Assembly (NCBI GenBank): GCA_018402155.1
Contig: JAGYJG010000001.1
Coordinates: 2,066,501 to 2,130,500, forward strand
Source of the DNA: Bacteroidia bacterium
GTDB lineage: Bacteria; Bacteroidota; Bacteroidia; NS11-12g; UBA9320
Length of the DNA: 64,000 nucleotides
Direction of reading: 5' to 3'
A program made the position numbers and the translations under genes. Of the stretch, positions 8,811-18,072 are shown one piece after another (positions within the stretch are counted from its first letter, which is position 1; the number at the start of each line of letters is the position of its first letter). A model generated the notes under the pieces. That model was not told the DNA's origin. It made no database searches and saw nothing but the letters and a program-made list of their open reading frames with translations.

Positions 8811-9683
8811 ATGCTAAAAAGTATGACGGGCTACGGTATGGCCGAAAAACACACCGAACACTATAGTGTAAAAGTAGAAATTCGTAGCCTAAATGGAAAA
8901 TTTCTAGACCTTAATTTGAGAATTCCCCGCTATCTTATACCAAAGGAAATAGAGTTGCGAACGATATACGGAAAAAAAATAGAGCGAGGCACCGCAACAT
9001 TATCTATATCAATAGTAAAGCATCAAGTCAATGAAAATGACATTAAGATAAATGAAGCCTTAGCAGCCCAATATTATAACAAACTAAAGAATCTAAGTAA
9101 CAAATTAGGTGCATCAGACCACGATATTTTTCGAATCACTACGTCTATGCAAGACGTCATATATCAAGATGACGAGCAGCTAGATTCAAATCTGTATACA
9201 TTAGTAAAAGAAACAGCTGAAGAAGCCTTTTGTGCTTATGACGATTACAGGAAAAAAGAAGGGCAAACGCTTTTTACCGTACTGACCGAGTACGTTAATA
9301 CTATAGCTACAGGCATACCTCACATAGAAATGCTTGAACCCCTCCGTTTAGAAAGTACAAAATCAAGACTTCAAAAAAATCTAAAACAGCTAGCAGATGA
9401 CGAAAGCTTTGAACAAAACCGATTTGAACAAGAGCTAATATACTACCTAGAAAAATATGATATAAACGAAGAGAAAATACGACTAAAAGCTCACTGCGAT
9501 CACTTTACAGAATCGTTATCTGAAAACCCTAAAGGTAAAACGCTTAATTTTATAGCACAGGAAATGGGTAGAGAAATAAACACACTAGGAAGTAAAGCCA
9601 ACCATGCTGGTATACAAAAAGAGGTAGTAGCTATGAAAGAAGAATTGGAGAAAATAAAAGAGCAAGTACTTAACTTACTATGA
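8811..9683 (+). CDS. yicC: YicC family protein (endoribonuclease)
   Basis: The 290-residue protein starts with the family hallmark MLKSMTGYGMAE, continues with VEIRSLNGKFLDLNLRIPR, and ends with GKTLNFIAQEMGREINTLGSKANHAGIQKEVVAMKEELEKIKEQV-N. YicC/YloC proteins are endoribonucleases linked to sRNA turnover and stationary-phase survival. The start at 8811 is fixed by the conserved N-terminus and the promoter 12 nt upstream. The stop codon overlaps the gmk start (ATGA), so translation of the pair is probably coupled. Confidence 0.93.
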   Translation: MLKSMTGYGMAEKHTEHYSVKVEIRSLNGKFLDLNLRIPRYLIPKEIELRTIYGKKIERGTATLSISIVKHQVNENDIKINEALAAQYYNKLKNLSNKLGASDHDIFRITTSMQDVIYQDDEQLDSNLYTLVKETAEEAFCAYDDYRKKEGQTLFTVLTEYVNTIATGIPHIEMLEPLRLESTKSRLQKNLKQLADDESFEQNRFEQELIYYLEKYDINEEKIRLKAHCDHFTESLSENPKGKTLNFIAQEMGREINTLGSKANHAGIQKEVVAMKEELEKIKEQVLNLL

Positions 9684-10321
9684 TCCCAAATCAAGCCAAT
9701 ATGATTGAAAACCAGCAAAATGGGTCAACAAAGGAGCCTCATGAAAACAACAACCATAAGCTTATTATATTTTCTGCACCTAGTGGCAGTGGTAAAACTA
9801 CTGTAGTAAAGCATCTGCTACAGGTTATTCCAAACCTGTCATTTAGCGTTAGTGCTACCACACGCCCTATACGTGCAGGAGAAAAACATGGTGTAGATTA
9901 TTACTTCTTAACAATGCAAGAGTTCCAAACTGCCATACAAAATAACGAGTTTTTAGAGCACGAACAGGTTTACGACGGAGTATTTTACGGAACACTAAAA
10001 TCTGAAGTGCAAAGACTTTGGAATGCCGGTAAAACTGTCATTTTTGATCTAGATGTAGAAGGCGGAATCACCATCAAAAAACACTTTGGGGTGAAGGCAA
10101 TGGCCTTATTTTTAAGACCTCCGTCAGTAGATATTCTTATAAATCGGCTACGCAGTAGAAACACCGAAACAGAAGAGCAGCTCGCTATGCGTATTGCCAA
10201 AGTACACACCGAACTAAAATTTGAACAACGTTTTGATAAAGTAATTGTTAACGACGTGTTAAGTGATACCTTTGTAATCTCGGAAAAGATAATAAATAAT
10301 TTTTTAAAATCACAAGATTAG
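9680..10321 (+). CDS. gmk: guanylate kinase
   Basis: Guanylate kinase converts GMP and ATP to GDP. The P-loop SAPSGSGKTT lies at about residues 32-41, followed by SATTRPIRAGEKHGVDYYFL (GMP-binding), EHEQVYDGVFYGT and the lid region R-RSRNTETEEQL-MR. The protein has 213 residues, with a polar extension of about 27 residues before the core. Internal ATGs exist at 9701 and others, but the start at 9680 overlaps the yicC stop by 4 nt, as expected for a coupled operon. nadD follows after 1 nt. Confidence 0.93.
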   Translation: MIPNQANMIENQQNGSTKEPHENNNHKLIIFSAPSGSGKTTVVKHLLQVIPNLSFSVSATTRPIRAGEKHGVDYYFLTMQEFQTAIQNNEFLEHEQVYDGVFYGTLKSEVQRLWNAGKTVIFDLDVEGGITIKKHFGVKAMALFLRPPSVDILINRLRSRNTETEEQLAMRIAKVHTELKFEQRFDKVIVNDVLSDTFVISEKIINNFLKSQD

Positions 10322-10322
10322 A

Positions 10323-10889
10323 ATGAAGGTAGGATTATTTTTTGGGTCTTTCAACCCCATACATCACGGTCACTTGATCATAGGTCAGTATATGCTAGAC
10401 CAAGCCAAACTCGATGAAGTTTGGTTCGTAGTCTCACCTCAAAACCCATTAAAAAAGGGAAAAGACATCATGGATGCCGAACATCGATTAAATATGGTAA
10501 AACTTGCCATTAAGGGTAACGAAAAATTTAAAGTAGAAAATATTGAATTTTCTATGCCAACACCATCGTATACTGCATACACATTGCGTAAGCTAAAAGA
10601 AAAACACAGCAAGATTGAGTTTTTGTTAATTATGGGTACTGACAACTTGCAACACTTGGAAAAATGGAAGGACCACGAAGAAATATTGATGGAATATGAA
10701 ATATTATCCTATTTCAGGGAGGGTTTTCCAGGCGGAGAATTTTCAAAAAATCAAAAAGTTCGCGTGATGAAAGGTCCAATGCTAAACATATCTGCTAGCT
10801 ATGTACGTGGTCTAGTGCGCATGGATAGAAGCATTCAGTACTTAGTGCCTGAGGAAGTCGCATCGTATATGACCTCAAAAATGAAATAA
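10323..10889 (+). CDS. nadD: nicotinate-nucleotide adenylyltransferase
   Basis: NadD adenylates nicotinate mononucleotide in NAD synthesis. The 188-residue protein has the nucleotidyltransferase signature GSFNPIHHGHL near the N-terminus, SPQNPLKKG, LLIMGTDNLQHLEKWK, and the C-terminal ISASYVRGLVR (an ISSTxIR variant). It is the last gene of yicC-gmk-nadD, a gene order common in Bacteroidota. The terminator at 11036 closes the operon. Confidence 0.93.
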   Translation: MKVGLFFGSFNPIHHGHLIIGQYMLDQAKLDEVWFVVSPQNPLKKGKDIMDAEHRLNMVKLAIKGNEKFKVENIEFSMPTPSYTAYTLRKLKEKHSKIEFLLIMGTDNLQHLEKWKDHEEILMEYEILSYFREGFPGGEFSKNQKVRVMKGPMLNISASYVRGLVRMDRSIQYLVPEEVASYMTSKMK

Positions 10890-11035
10890 CATTATCTTGA
10901 ATGACCATTAGATTACGCAATATTTTCCCATGCTTGTTAGTCTTGGTCCACCGATACAAAGGGCGCATATATTTCTAAACTAGCTGGGTATAATAACTAC
11001 CCTAACAAAAAATAAAAATAGTACTTACTTCAACA

Positions 11036-11067
11036 AAAAGGGGCTCGCTGTACAGCGAGCCCCTTTT
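11036..11067. terminator. bidirectional terminator between nadD and ftsH
   Basis: Perfect 15-bp arms AAAAGGGGCTCGCTG and CAGCGAGCCCCTTTT flank a 2-nt loop. The A tract and T tract on either side let it work for both convergent genes. Confidence 0.9.
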
Positions 11068-11089
11068 AATTTGATATCTTAATTATAAC

Positions 11090-13132
11090 TTATTCTGCCT
11101 CTTTATTAGCCTCCTCTGTTACCTCGGAAATCTCCGTAGGTGTAGGCAATGGCTCAGGATTTGCTTTTATTGTCGCAATATCTCCAGCACTTTTGCCAAA
11201 AATTTTCTCTAAATCATCCTTAAAAATCACTTCTTTTTCTAACAGTTTGTCTGCGAGCATTAGCAACTTATCTTTATTTTCATCCAATAATTTAATTGCT
11301 CTTTGGTATTGCTCATCGGTTAGTTTTTTAATTTCATCATCAATGAGTGCGGCTTGCTTTTCACTAAATGGTTTGCTAAAGCCTTGGTCCATATTATAGT
11401 ATGAAACATTACCAATTTTCTCATTCAGCCCGTAGATACTTACCATGGCCATTGCTTGTTTGGTTACTTTTTCTAAGTCACTAAGAGCTCCAGTAGATAT
11501 TTTTCCAAAAATTACTTTTTCTGCAGCTCTACCACCTAGCGTAGCACACATTTCATCTAGCATTTGTTCTGTGCGTGTTATTTGTCGCTCATCTGGCAGG
11601 TACCAAGCCGCGCCCAAGCTTCTCCCTCTTGGCACTATTGTCACTTTCACCAGCGGATTGGCGTGTTCGCATAGCCAACTTACCGTAGCATGACCAGCTT
11701 CGTGTACGGCTACAGCTCTTTTTTCTTCGGGTGTTATTATTTTATTTTTCTTTTCTAATCCGCCAACTATTCTGTCTACAGCATCTAGGAAATCTTGTTT
11801 CTCTACTTGTTTCTTATCATACCGTGCTGCTATTAAGGCAGCTTCGTTACACATATTTGCTATATCAGCTCCACTAAATCCGGGTGTTTGACGAGCCAAA
11901 AAATCAATATCTAAATCTTTGGCTACTTTGATGGGTTTCAAGTGTACGTCAAATATCTGACGACGCTCGTTGAGGTCTGGCATATCTGCATATATCTGAC
12001 GGTCAAAACGTCCTGCTCTTAGTAGTGCCGAATCTAAAATATCTACACGGTTTGTAGCTGCAAGCATTATAACACCTGTATCAGTGCCAAAACCATCCAT
12101 CTCTGTAAGCAACTGATTTAAAGTATTTTCTCTCTCGTCGTTACCTCCTTGCATAGCGTTTTTACCACGAGCTCTTCCTATTGCGTCTATCTCATCTATA
12201 AAAATGATGCATGGTGCTTTCTCTTTGGCTTGTTTGAAAAGGTCTCGCACTCTGCTAGCACCTACACCAACAAACATTTCTACAAAGTCTGATCCTGACA
12301 ATGAGAAAAATGGCACTTCAGCTTCTCCAGCTACTGCTTTGGCTAATAGAGTTTTACCCGTTCCTGGAGGGCCTACAAGTAGAGCGCCTTTTGGTATTTT
12401 TCCGCCTAAGTCAGTATACTTCTTCGGATTCTTTAGAAAATCTACTATTTCCATAACCTCCTCTTTGGCTCCTTCTAGTCCAGCTACATCCTTGAATGTT
12501 ACATTTACTTTGGTGTCTTTGTCAAATAATTGGGCTTTAGATTTGCCAATGCTAAAGATTTGGCCTCCTCCTCCAGGGCCTGATCCGCCTCCCATTCTTT
12601 TAATAATAAACATCCAAATCAATCCAAAAATAGCAATATATAGTACGAGGTTTACCAATGGGTTGTCCCATATATTCTCTTGTACTTCTGGATTTATAGT
12701 TACCTTTTTCCCTTCGCCTAAGGATTTTTGAGCGTCTATAACTTGATTGCTAAAAAACTCGTAATCTCCTATATCAGAAAGGTAGTAAACAAAGGCTTTG
12801 GGATTTACAAAAGAACCATCTGGCACATCTTTTTTGTACTGATCATCTTTTTTGGCCGCTTCAGTTATATAGATTTCAGCCTTACTTCTATTGATAACAT
12901 TAATTTTTTCTACAGCTCCTTCTTCTACCATTGTCAGAAGTCTATCCACAGTTATCTGCTTCCCATTTTTGGGGCCCATAAAAGTGATGCCGATAAATAC
13001 CATTATTAAAATGGCATAAATCCACACAGGATTGAATTTAGGTGCTCCTCCTTTTGGCTTTTTTCTTTCAAAAGGGTTTGTAGTATTGTTTTGCTCTTTG
13101 GCAGATTTGCCTTTATTTTTATCTTCTGACAT
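11090..13132 (-). CDS. ftsH: ATP-dependent zinc metalloprotease FtsH
   Basis: FtsH is the membrane-anchored AAA+ protease that degrades unassembled membrane proteins and regulatory factors. From the ATG at 13132 the protein has 680 residues. Transmembrane segments lie at about 36-52 and 159-177, with the periplasmic domain between them. Then come Walker A GPPGTGKT (254-261), Walker B IIFIDE (309-314), the second region of homology ([20 protein letters not shown]) and the zinc site HEAGH (477-481). A longer frame from a GTG at 13180 adds 16 residues that do not fit the family. A glycine-rich linker follows the second membrane segment. Confidence 0.96.
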   Translation of the reverse strand: MSEDKNKGKSAKEQNNTTNPFERKKPKGGAPKFNPVWIYAILIMVFIGITFMGPKNGKQITVDRLLTMVEEGAVEKINVINRSKAEIYITEAAKKDDQYKKDVPDGSFVNPKAFVYYLSDIGDYEFFSNQVIDAQKSLGEGKKVTINPEVQENIWDNPLVNLVLYIAIFGLIWMFIIKRMGGGSGPGGGGQIFSIGKSKAQLFDKDTKVNVTFKDVAGLEGAKEEVMEIVDFLKNPKKYTDLGGKIPKGALLVGPPGTGKTLLAKAVAGEAEVPFFSLSGSDFVEMFVGVGASRVRDLFKQAKEKAPCIIFIDEIDAIGRARGKNAMQGGNDERENTLNQLLTEMDGFGTDTGVIMLAATNRVDILDSALLRAGRFDRQIYADMPDLNERRQIFDVHLKPIKVAKDLDIDFLARQTPGFSGADIANMCNEAALIAARYDKKQVEKQDFLDAVDRIVGGLEKKNKIITPEEKRAVAVHEAGHATVSWLCEHANPLVKVTIVPRGRSLGAAWYLPDERQITRTEQMLDEMCATLGGRAAEKVIFGKISTGALSDLEKVTKQAMAMVSIYGLNEKIGNVSYYNMDQGFSKPFSEKQAALIDDEIKKLTDEQYQRAIKLLDENKDKLLMLADKLLEKEVIFKDDLEKIFGKSAGDIATIKANPEPLPTPTEISEVTEEANKEAE

Positions 13133-13330
13133 GCGTCTGTTTAGTCTTTTGCAATAATAGTGATACAACCTTTGTGCCACCCAAAAAGTTCTTTCATTTC
13201 GGTCTATTCGTCCTTATTTTGTGATTTTCTAAAATAAAGTATGCTTTTGTGTCAGTTTATTCCAAAAAAAATCACCACAATTTGATCCTGTTCTAGTAAT
13301 GTTAAGCAACAATCATTTAACACTTATGAT

Positions 13331-13338
13331 TAAATTTG
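13331..13338 (+). promoter_or_regulatory. -7 promoter element (TAAATTTG) of kbl
   Basis: An exact TAnnTTTG lies 6 nt before the kbl ATG at 13345. A TTG start at 13336 would fall inside the promoter element and is therefore unlikely. The mRNA is probably leaderless. Confidence 0.55.
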
Positions 13339-13344
13339 CACCAC

Positions 13345-14532
13345 ATGTACAATTCATTACAAACCAAACTCCAAACAGAACTTGACGAAATCAAAGAGGC
13401 CGGCTTATACAAACAAGAGCGTATAATTATAACCCCACAAGGTGCCGACATAAAAACACAACTAGGTGGGGAAGTGATCAATTTTTGTGCAAACAATTAC
13501 CTGGGTCTCAGTTCACACCCAAAAGTACTGAAAGCTGCCAAAGAAGCTATTGATTCTCACGGGTATGGCATGTCTTCCGTTAGATTTATCTGTGGAACAC
13601 AAGACATACACAAAGAGCTTGAGCACAAAATATCTGAATACCTAGGCACAGAAGACACCATTTTGTACGCTGCAGCTTTTGATGCCAACGGTGGTCTTTT
13701 TGAACCACTTTTTGATGCAGAAGATGCTATTATTTCTGACGCACTCAACCATGCTAGTATAATAGATGGTATACGCCTTTGCAAGGCAGAGCGCTACCGA
13801 TATGCACATAATGACATGGCAGACCTAGAAAAGCAATTAATAGCTGCTCAGGCTCAGCGTAATCGTATAATTGTTACAGATGGCACATTCTCTATGGACG
13901 GTACTATCGCTCAGCTAGACAAAATAGTAGCTTTGGCAGAAAAATACAACGCAAGTGTAATGATAGACGAATGCCATAGCTCCGGTTTTTTAGGGAAAAC
14001 AGGTCGGGGTACCCACGAGCACTGCGATGTAATGGGCAAAATAGAAATAATAACAGGTACGCTAGGCAAAGCTCTGGGTGGTGCTAGTGGCGGTTTTACC
14101 TCTGGAAAAAAAGAAATTATTGAAATGCTTCGCCAAAAGAGCCGTCCATATTTGTTTTCTAACACCCTAGCACCTAGCATAGTGGGGGCAAGTATTGCCG
14201 TACTAGATATGCTGAGCGAAACCACCGAGCTGCGAGACAAACTAGAATATAACACTACGTATTTTAGACTAAAAATGACCGAGGCTGGTTTTGATATCAC
14301 TCCTGGTGTACACCCTATTGTTCCTATTATGCTGTACGACGCTAATGTAGCCCAAGATATGGCTGCTAAAATGCTCGACGAAGGTATTTATGTGGTAGGT
14401 TTCTATTTTCCAGTAGTACCCAAAGGAAAAGCTAGAATACGAGTGCAACTGTCTGCTGCCCACGAGCAACAACACCTAGACAAAGCCATCGCTGCATTTG
14501 TGAAGGTAGGTAAGCAAATGGGTGTTATATAA
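13345..14532 (+). CDS. kbl: glycine C-acetyltransferase (2-amino-3-ketobutyrate CoA ligase)
   Basis: Kbl is a PLP enzyme that condenses glycine and acetyl-CoA or runs in the threonine-degrading direction. The 395-residue protein follows E. coli Kbl almost end to end: [78 protein letters not shown], then the PLP lysine in [15 protein letters not shown] and the C-terminal [18 protein letters not shown]. The usual partner, threonine dehydrogenase, is not in the window. Confidence 0.95.
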   Translation: [395 protein letters not shown]

Positions 14533-14602
14533 TACCCACACATCTAGTATGCCCATACTAATTTTAAAGGTCTGCATTAAGGGGGCATAATACTACTATA
14601 CT

Positions 14603-14803
14603 TTATTTTGGTGCGCCCTTTCTTATTTTGCGCCAATGCAGCCAATCTGGTATGAGAAGGCAACCCAAAGCACTTATAAAGCTTCCCAATAACGATTTAC
14701 CATTAAAATTGGTAAATCCACTTTCATAAATCAAATAAAAAAGGGCTGTAAAAAACAGCACGTAGAGGATAGCTCCAATTTTACGAGAAGTAGTAGTATA
14801 CAT
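14603..14803 (-). CDS. small membrane protein, unknown
   Basis: A 66-residue frame contains two hydrophobic stretches (GAILYVLFFTALFYLIY and LLGSFISALGCLLI) and a basic tail (LHWRKIRKG). It looks like a two-helix inner-membrane protein. I do not recognise a family. The ATG at 14803 sits 5 nt downstream of a TAATTTTG element on the minus strand (14816-14809). This supports expression and rules out the GTG at 14809, which overlaps the element. Confidence 0.55.
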   Translation of the reverse strand: MYTTTSRKIGAILYVLFFTALFYLIYESGFTNFNGKSLLGSFISALGCLLIPDWLHWRKIRKGAPK

Positions 14804-14808
14804 TTTCA

Positions 14809-14816
14809 CAAAATTA
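14809..14816 (-). promoter_or_regulatory. -7 promoter element (TAATTTTG)
   Basis: An exact TAnnTTTG on the minus strand ends 5 nt before the ATG of the small membrane protein. Confidence 0.5.
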
Positions 14817-14867
14817 AACTATTCTATTAAAACCAGCTCTGCCCATATAACCAAACTAAGGTGGGCA

Positions 14868-15581
14868 TCACAATTTTTTTAATATGTCCTCCAAAAAAGA
14901 ACTGACCCAATCACTATACTGCAAGGCTGATGGATGCAACTTATCGTTGGCGGTATACTCAGAATTTGTTTCGGCAGCTAGCGATAAACTCGTCACATCA
15001 TAATAGTCTATATCTAGCTCTTCACAAATAGATTTAGAGCGGGCGTTAAAAACTGCGAGCTCTTTGGTAATCTGTGCTTTGTTTTCTGCGCCAAATGGCG
15101 TATATCCATAATTGGGTATAGACACTACAAAAATTCGTTCTTTTTGTCCTGCAGCATATTTCAGTGTGGTATCTATTAAGCTTCTAAAATCCTTGTCAAA
15201 ATCTTCTAGAGGTAAGTTCTGGTACTGATTATTGACACCTATGAGCAATGAAACCAAATCATACTGAGAATCCAAGTCAGCCCTTTTTATACCTCGCTGT
15301 AAGTCATCTGTGCGCCATCCGTTTTGCGCAACAATTTTTACTTCCATTTGGCCACCCGTTTTGCCTTCTATTCTGTCTGCCAATTGACTAGGAAAATTTT
15401 GAGAAAAAGCAACAGCCGTTCCTATAGTATAGCTATCGCCCAGAGCTAAGTAGGTTATGGTTTTCTTATTCATGCTTCTTTTTTGTTGGGATTTTGTGTT
15501 TGGTTTGTTGGTACACGCCAAGATACCCAATGCTACAAACAGTATCAAAAATGGTCTACACACGGTTTCAAAACAACGCAT
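14868..15581 (-). CDS. SGNH/GDSL-family hydrolase, lipoprotein
   Basis: The 237-residue protein begins with a lipoprotein signal ending in LGILAC (lipobox cysteine at about residue 23), so it should be anchored in the outer or inner membrane. The SGNH blocks follow: LGDSYTIG with the catalytic Ser, LLIGVNNQYQN with the oxyanion Gly/Asn, and a C-terminal NDKLHPSALQY with the Asp-x-x-His pair. SGNH hydrolases are esterases or lipases acting on varied esters, and the substrate is not predictable here. The gene diverges from fhs. Confidence 0.85.
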   Translation of the reverse strand: MRCFETVCRPFLILFVALGILACTNKPNTKSQQKRSMNKKTITYLALGDSYTIGTAVAFSQNFPSQLADRIEGKTGGQMEVKIVAQNGWRTDDLQRGIKRADLDSQYDLVSLLIGVNNQYQNLPLEDFDKDFRSLIDTTLKYAAGQKERIFVVSIPNYGYTPFGAENKAQITKELAVFNARSKSICEELDIDYYDVTSLSLAAETNSEYTANDKLHPSALQYSDWVSSFLEDILKKL

Positions 15582-15681
15582 TTATTTTCAAACTACAAAC
15601 ATCAGCGATCAAGTGATTTGTAAAAAGTGCGCAAAGACCAAAACCAACATGTATATTCGTCTTACAAAAAATATCACTAGT

Positions 15682-17349
15682 ATGACCGATTTAGACATAG
15701 CCCAAAAAGTAACTATGCAGCACATCAATGACATTGCTGAAAAACTAGCCATAGATCCCAATGATCTGGAGCACTATGGTAAATACAAAGCAAAGCTACC
15801 GCTGCGCCTAATCAATGAAAACCATATAGCAAAAAGTAATCTTATCCTTGTAACTGCACTCACGCCCACACCAGCAGGGGAGGGAAAAACAACTGTTTCT
15901 ATTGGACTAAATGAAGGGCTAAATAAGATAGGAAAAAAATCAATAGTAGTACTTCGTGAGCCATCGCTAGGTCCTGTGTTTGGTATAAAAGGTGGGGCAG
16001 CAGGTGGCGGATATTCTCAGGTAGTACCAATGGAAGACATTAACCTACATTTTACAGGTGATTTTGCTGCAATAGAAAAAGCTAATAATCTGCTCAGTGC
16101 ACTGATAGACAACAACATACAAAGCAAAACACGCAGCCTCAGTATAGACCCACGCACCATCACTTGGAAACGAGTAATAGACATGAACGACAGAGCACTG
16201 CGCGATATCACAATAGGTCTAGGCGGCACTGCAAACGGTATACCACGCCAAGACGGTTTTAACATTACCGCAGCCTCTGAAGTAATGGCAATAATTTGCA
16301 TGGCCAAAGATATAGATGATTTAAAGAAGAAACTAGGCAATATCTTTGTGGGATACTCCTTTGATAGAAAACCTGTCTATGCCAGAGATCTAAACGCCCA
16401 AAATGCTATGGCACTCTTGTTAAAAGATGCCATAAAACCCAATTTAGTGCAAACTTTGGAACACAATCCGGCTATTATTCACGGAGGACCTTTTGCAAAT
16501 ATAGCTCAAGGTACCAACACTATTATAGCTACCAAAATGGGTATGAGTTTAGCTGAATATACCGTTACCGAAGCTGGATTTGGTGCGGATTTAGGAGCTG
16601 AAAAATTCTTGGACATCAAATGTGGATATGCTGAATTAAAACCCAAAGTAGTAGTTATAGTAGCCACAATACGGGCGTTACGTCACCACGGTGGCTCACC
16701 ACAAGAAGAATACAATAAACCAAGCTTACCAAGGGTTAAGGCAGGTTTTTCTAATCTTGAAAAACATTTGGAAAACATGGCTAAATTTGGTTTACAGCGT
16801 GTGGTGGCTATCAACAATTTTTATTCTGATACCGAAGAAGAAATAAATTGGGTAATAAAGCAGTGCGCTAGCCTAGGCGTAAAAGCAGTGCTAAGCACAG
16901 GATGGGCAGACGGAGGAAATGGTACCACAGACCTAGCCATGGCCGTAGTGCAAGAAGTAGAAAGCGACAAAAGTAACTTTAGCCCGCTGTACAACTGGCA
17001 TCTGCCAGTAAAAGAAAAAATAGCAACCATAGCCATGGAAATATACGGAGCTGATGGAGTAGACTACACCGCCGATGCTGAAATAGGCTTAAGAAATATA
17101 GCCAAACTAGGCCTAGAATACCTGCCTATTTGCATGGCCAAAACACAAAAATCTTTCTCAGATAATGAGAAACTAATAGGCACTCCTAAGGGGTTTAGAA
17201 TAACCGTACGCGAATTTGAAATAGCCGCAGGAGCTGGCTTTTTAATACCCATACTGGGCACTATGATGCGTATGCCCGGCTTGCCTACCATACCTGCTAG
17301 TGAAGGCATGGATATAGATAACGAAGGATTAATATCAGGGCTTAGTTGA
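15682..17349 (+). CDS. fhs: formate--tetrahydrofolate ligase
   Basis: Fhs makes 10-formyl-THF from formate, THF and ATP. From the ATG at 15682 (MTDLDIAQKV) the protein has 555 residues, the usual bacterial length. The P-loop TPTPAGEGKTT (61-71) is followed by LREPSLGPVFGIKGGAAGGGYSQVVPMEDINLHFTGDFAAI. Later come EAGFGADLGAEKF and the C-terminal IPILGTMMRMPGLPTIPASEGMDID. An in-frame ATG at 15649 lies upstream but does not match the family. The gene appears to stand alone and could link to glycine metabolism with kbl, by inference only. Confidence 0.95.
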   Translation: MTDLDIAQKVTMQHINDIAEKLAIDPNDLEHYGKYKAKLPLRLINENHIAKSNLILVTALTPTPAGEGKTTVSIGLNEGLNKIGKKSIVVLREPSLGPVFGIKGGAAGGGYSQVVPMEDINLHFTGDFAAIEKANNLLSALIDNNIQSKTRSLSIDPRTITWKRVIDMNDRALRDITIGLGGTANGIPRQDGFNITAASEVMAIICMAKDIDDLKKKLGNIFVGYSFDRKPVYARDLNAQNAMALLLKDAIKPNLVQTLEHNPAIIHGGPFANIAQGTNTIIATKMGMSLAEYTVTEAGFGADLGAEKFLDIKCGYAELKPKVVVIVATIRALRHHGGSPQEEYNKPSLPRVKAGFSNLEKHLENMAKFGLQRVVAINNFYSDTEEEINWVIKQCASLGVKAVLSTGWADGGNGTTDLAMAVVQEVESDKSNFSPLYNWHLPVKEKIATIAMEIYGADGVDYTADAEIGLRNIAKLGLEYLPICMAKTQKSFSDNEKLIGTPKGFRITVREFEIAAGAGFLIPILGTMMRMPGLPTIPASEGMDIDNEGLISGLS

Positions 17350-17640
17350 GTTTCTTTAGTGTTTAATTCTTGAAGTCGAATGGCGTATTCAAGTATTTGT
17401 AATTCGAAAACCCTTGTATATCATCCCCATTGTAACAGGACATTCTGTTTTAACTGATGCACCGTGAAAACTACTAAGGACACTTGTTAAAAAAGTAAAC
17501 TAAATTATTGAGCAGAGTAAGCTGCTACTTCTTGTTGAGTGATAGTTTGAAATTAGAAGAATCAAAACTCTTATGAACATTAAGTTTAGACCTTAATGTG
17601 GAGCAATAAAGAATAATGAATATTTGGTATACACCCTATT

Positions 17641-18072
17641 CTACCGTTTGTTTCCGAAAAAAGTTTTCATGAGCAAAGTACATTCCTCTTCCAAGACACC
17701 TTGTTGCAATTTTAAACTACCTGTACTATTCATAAAATTGGTAAAACCGTGTTTAGGTTCCATGCATCCAATTATCACGTTTTTTATTCGAGCATTTTTT
17801 ATTGCTCCATAGCACATCACGCACGGCTCTACGGTGACATATAGCACACAGTCATTCAAAAATTTAGAATCTAATGATGCGCTAGCGGCAGTAATAGCCA
17901 GCATTTCTGCATGGGCTGTTGGATCGCTTAATCGTTCCACTTGGTTGTATCCCTTGCCTATAATTTGGCTGTTAGCTACTACTACAGCTCCTATGGGGAC
18001 TTCGTCTTCTGCGTAAGCATTTTCTGCTTGCCGCAGCGCGTGTTTCATAAAATGCTCGTGTGTCAATTCCAT
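17641..18072 (-). CDS. tadA: tRNA adenosine(34) deaminase / nucleoside deaminase
   Basis: The 143-residue protein has the zinc deaminase site: His54-Ala-Glu56 (PTAHAEMLAI) and PCVMC with Cys84 and Cys87. The VPIGAVVV strand and the C-terminal GVLEEECTLLMKTFF helix fit TadA, which converts A34 to inosine in tRNA-Arg. A guanine deaminase cannot be fully excluded, but length and motifs favour TadA. Its ATG overlaps the 3' end of the upstream SGNH-like gene by 10 nt. Confidence 0.88.
   Translation of the reverse strand: MELTHEHFMKHALRQAENAYAEDEVPIGAVVVANSQIIGKGYNQVERLSDPTAHAEMLAITAASASLDSKFLNDCVLYVTVEPCVMCYGAIKNARIKNVIIGCMEPKHGFTNFMNSTGSLKLQQGVLEEECTLLMKTFFGNKR

Noticed and set aside
12204-12731. 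175-codon plus-strand frame inside ftsH
   Set aside because: It is antisense to the conserved AAA+ domain of ftsH and has no motif of its own.
17350-17640. Terminator between fhs and tadA
   Set aside because: Only a 6-bp stem with a 13-nt loop and no T tract was found, which is too weak to call.
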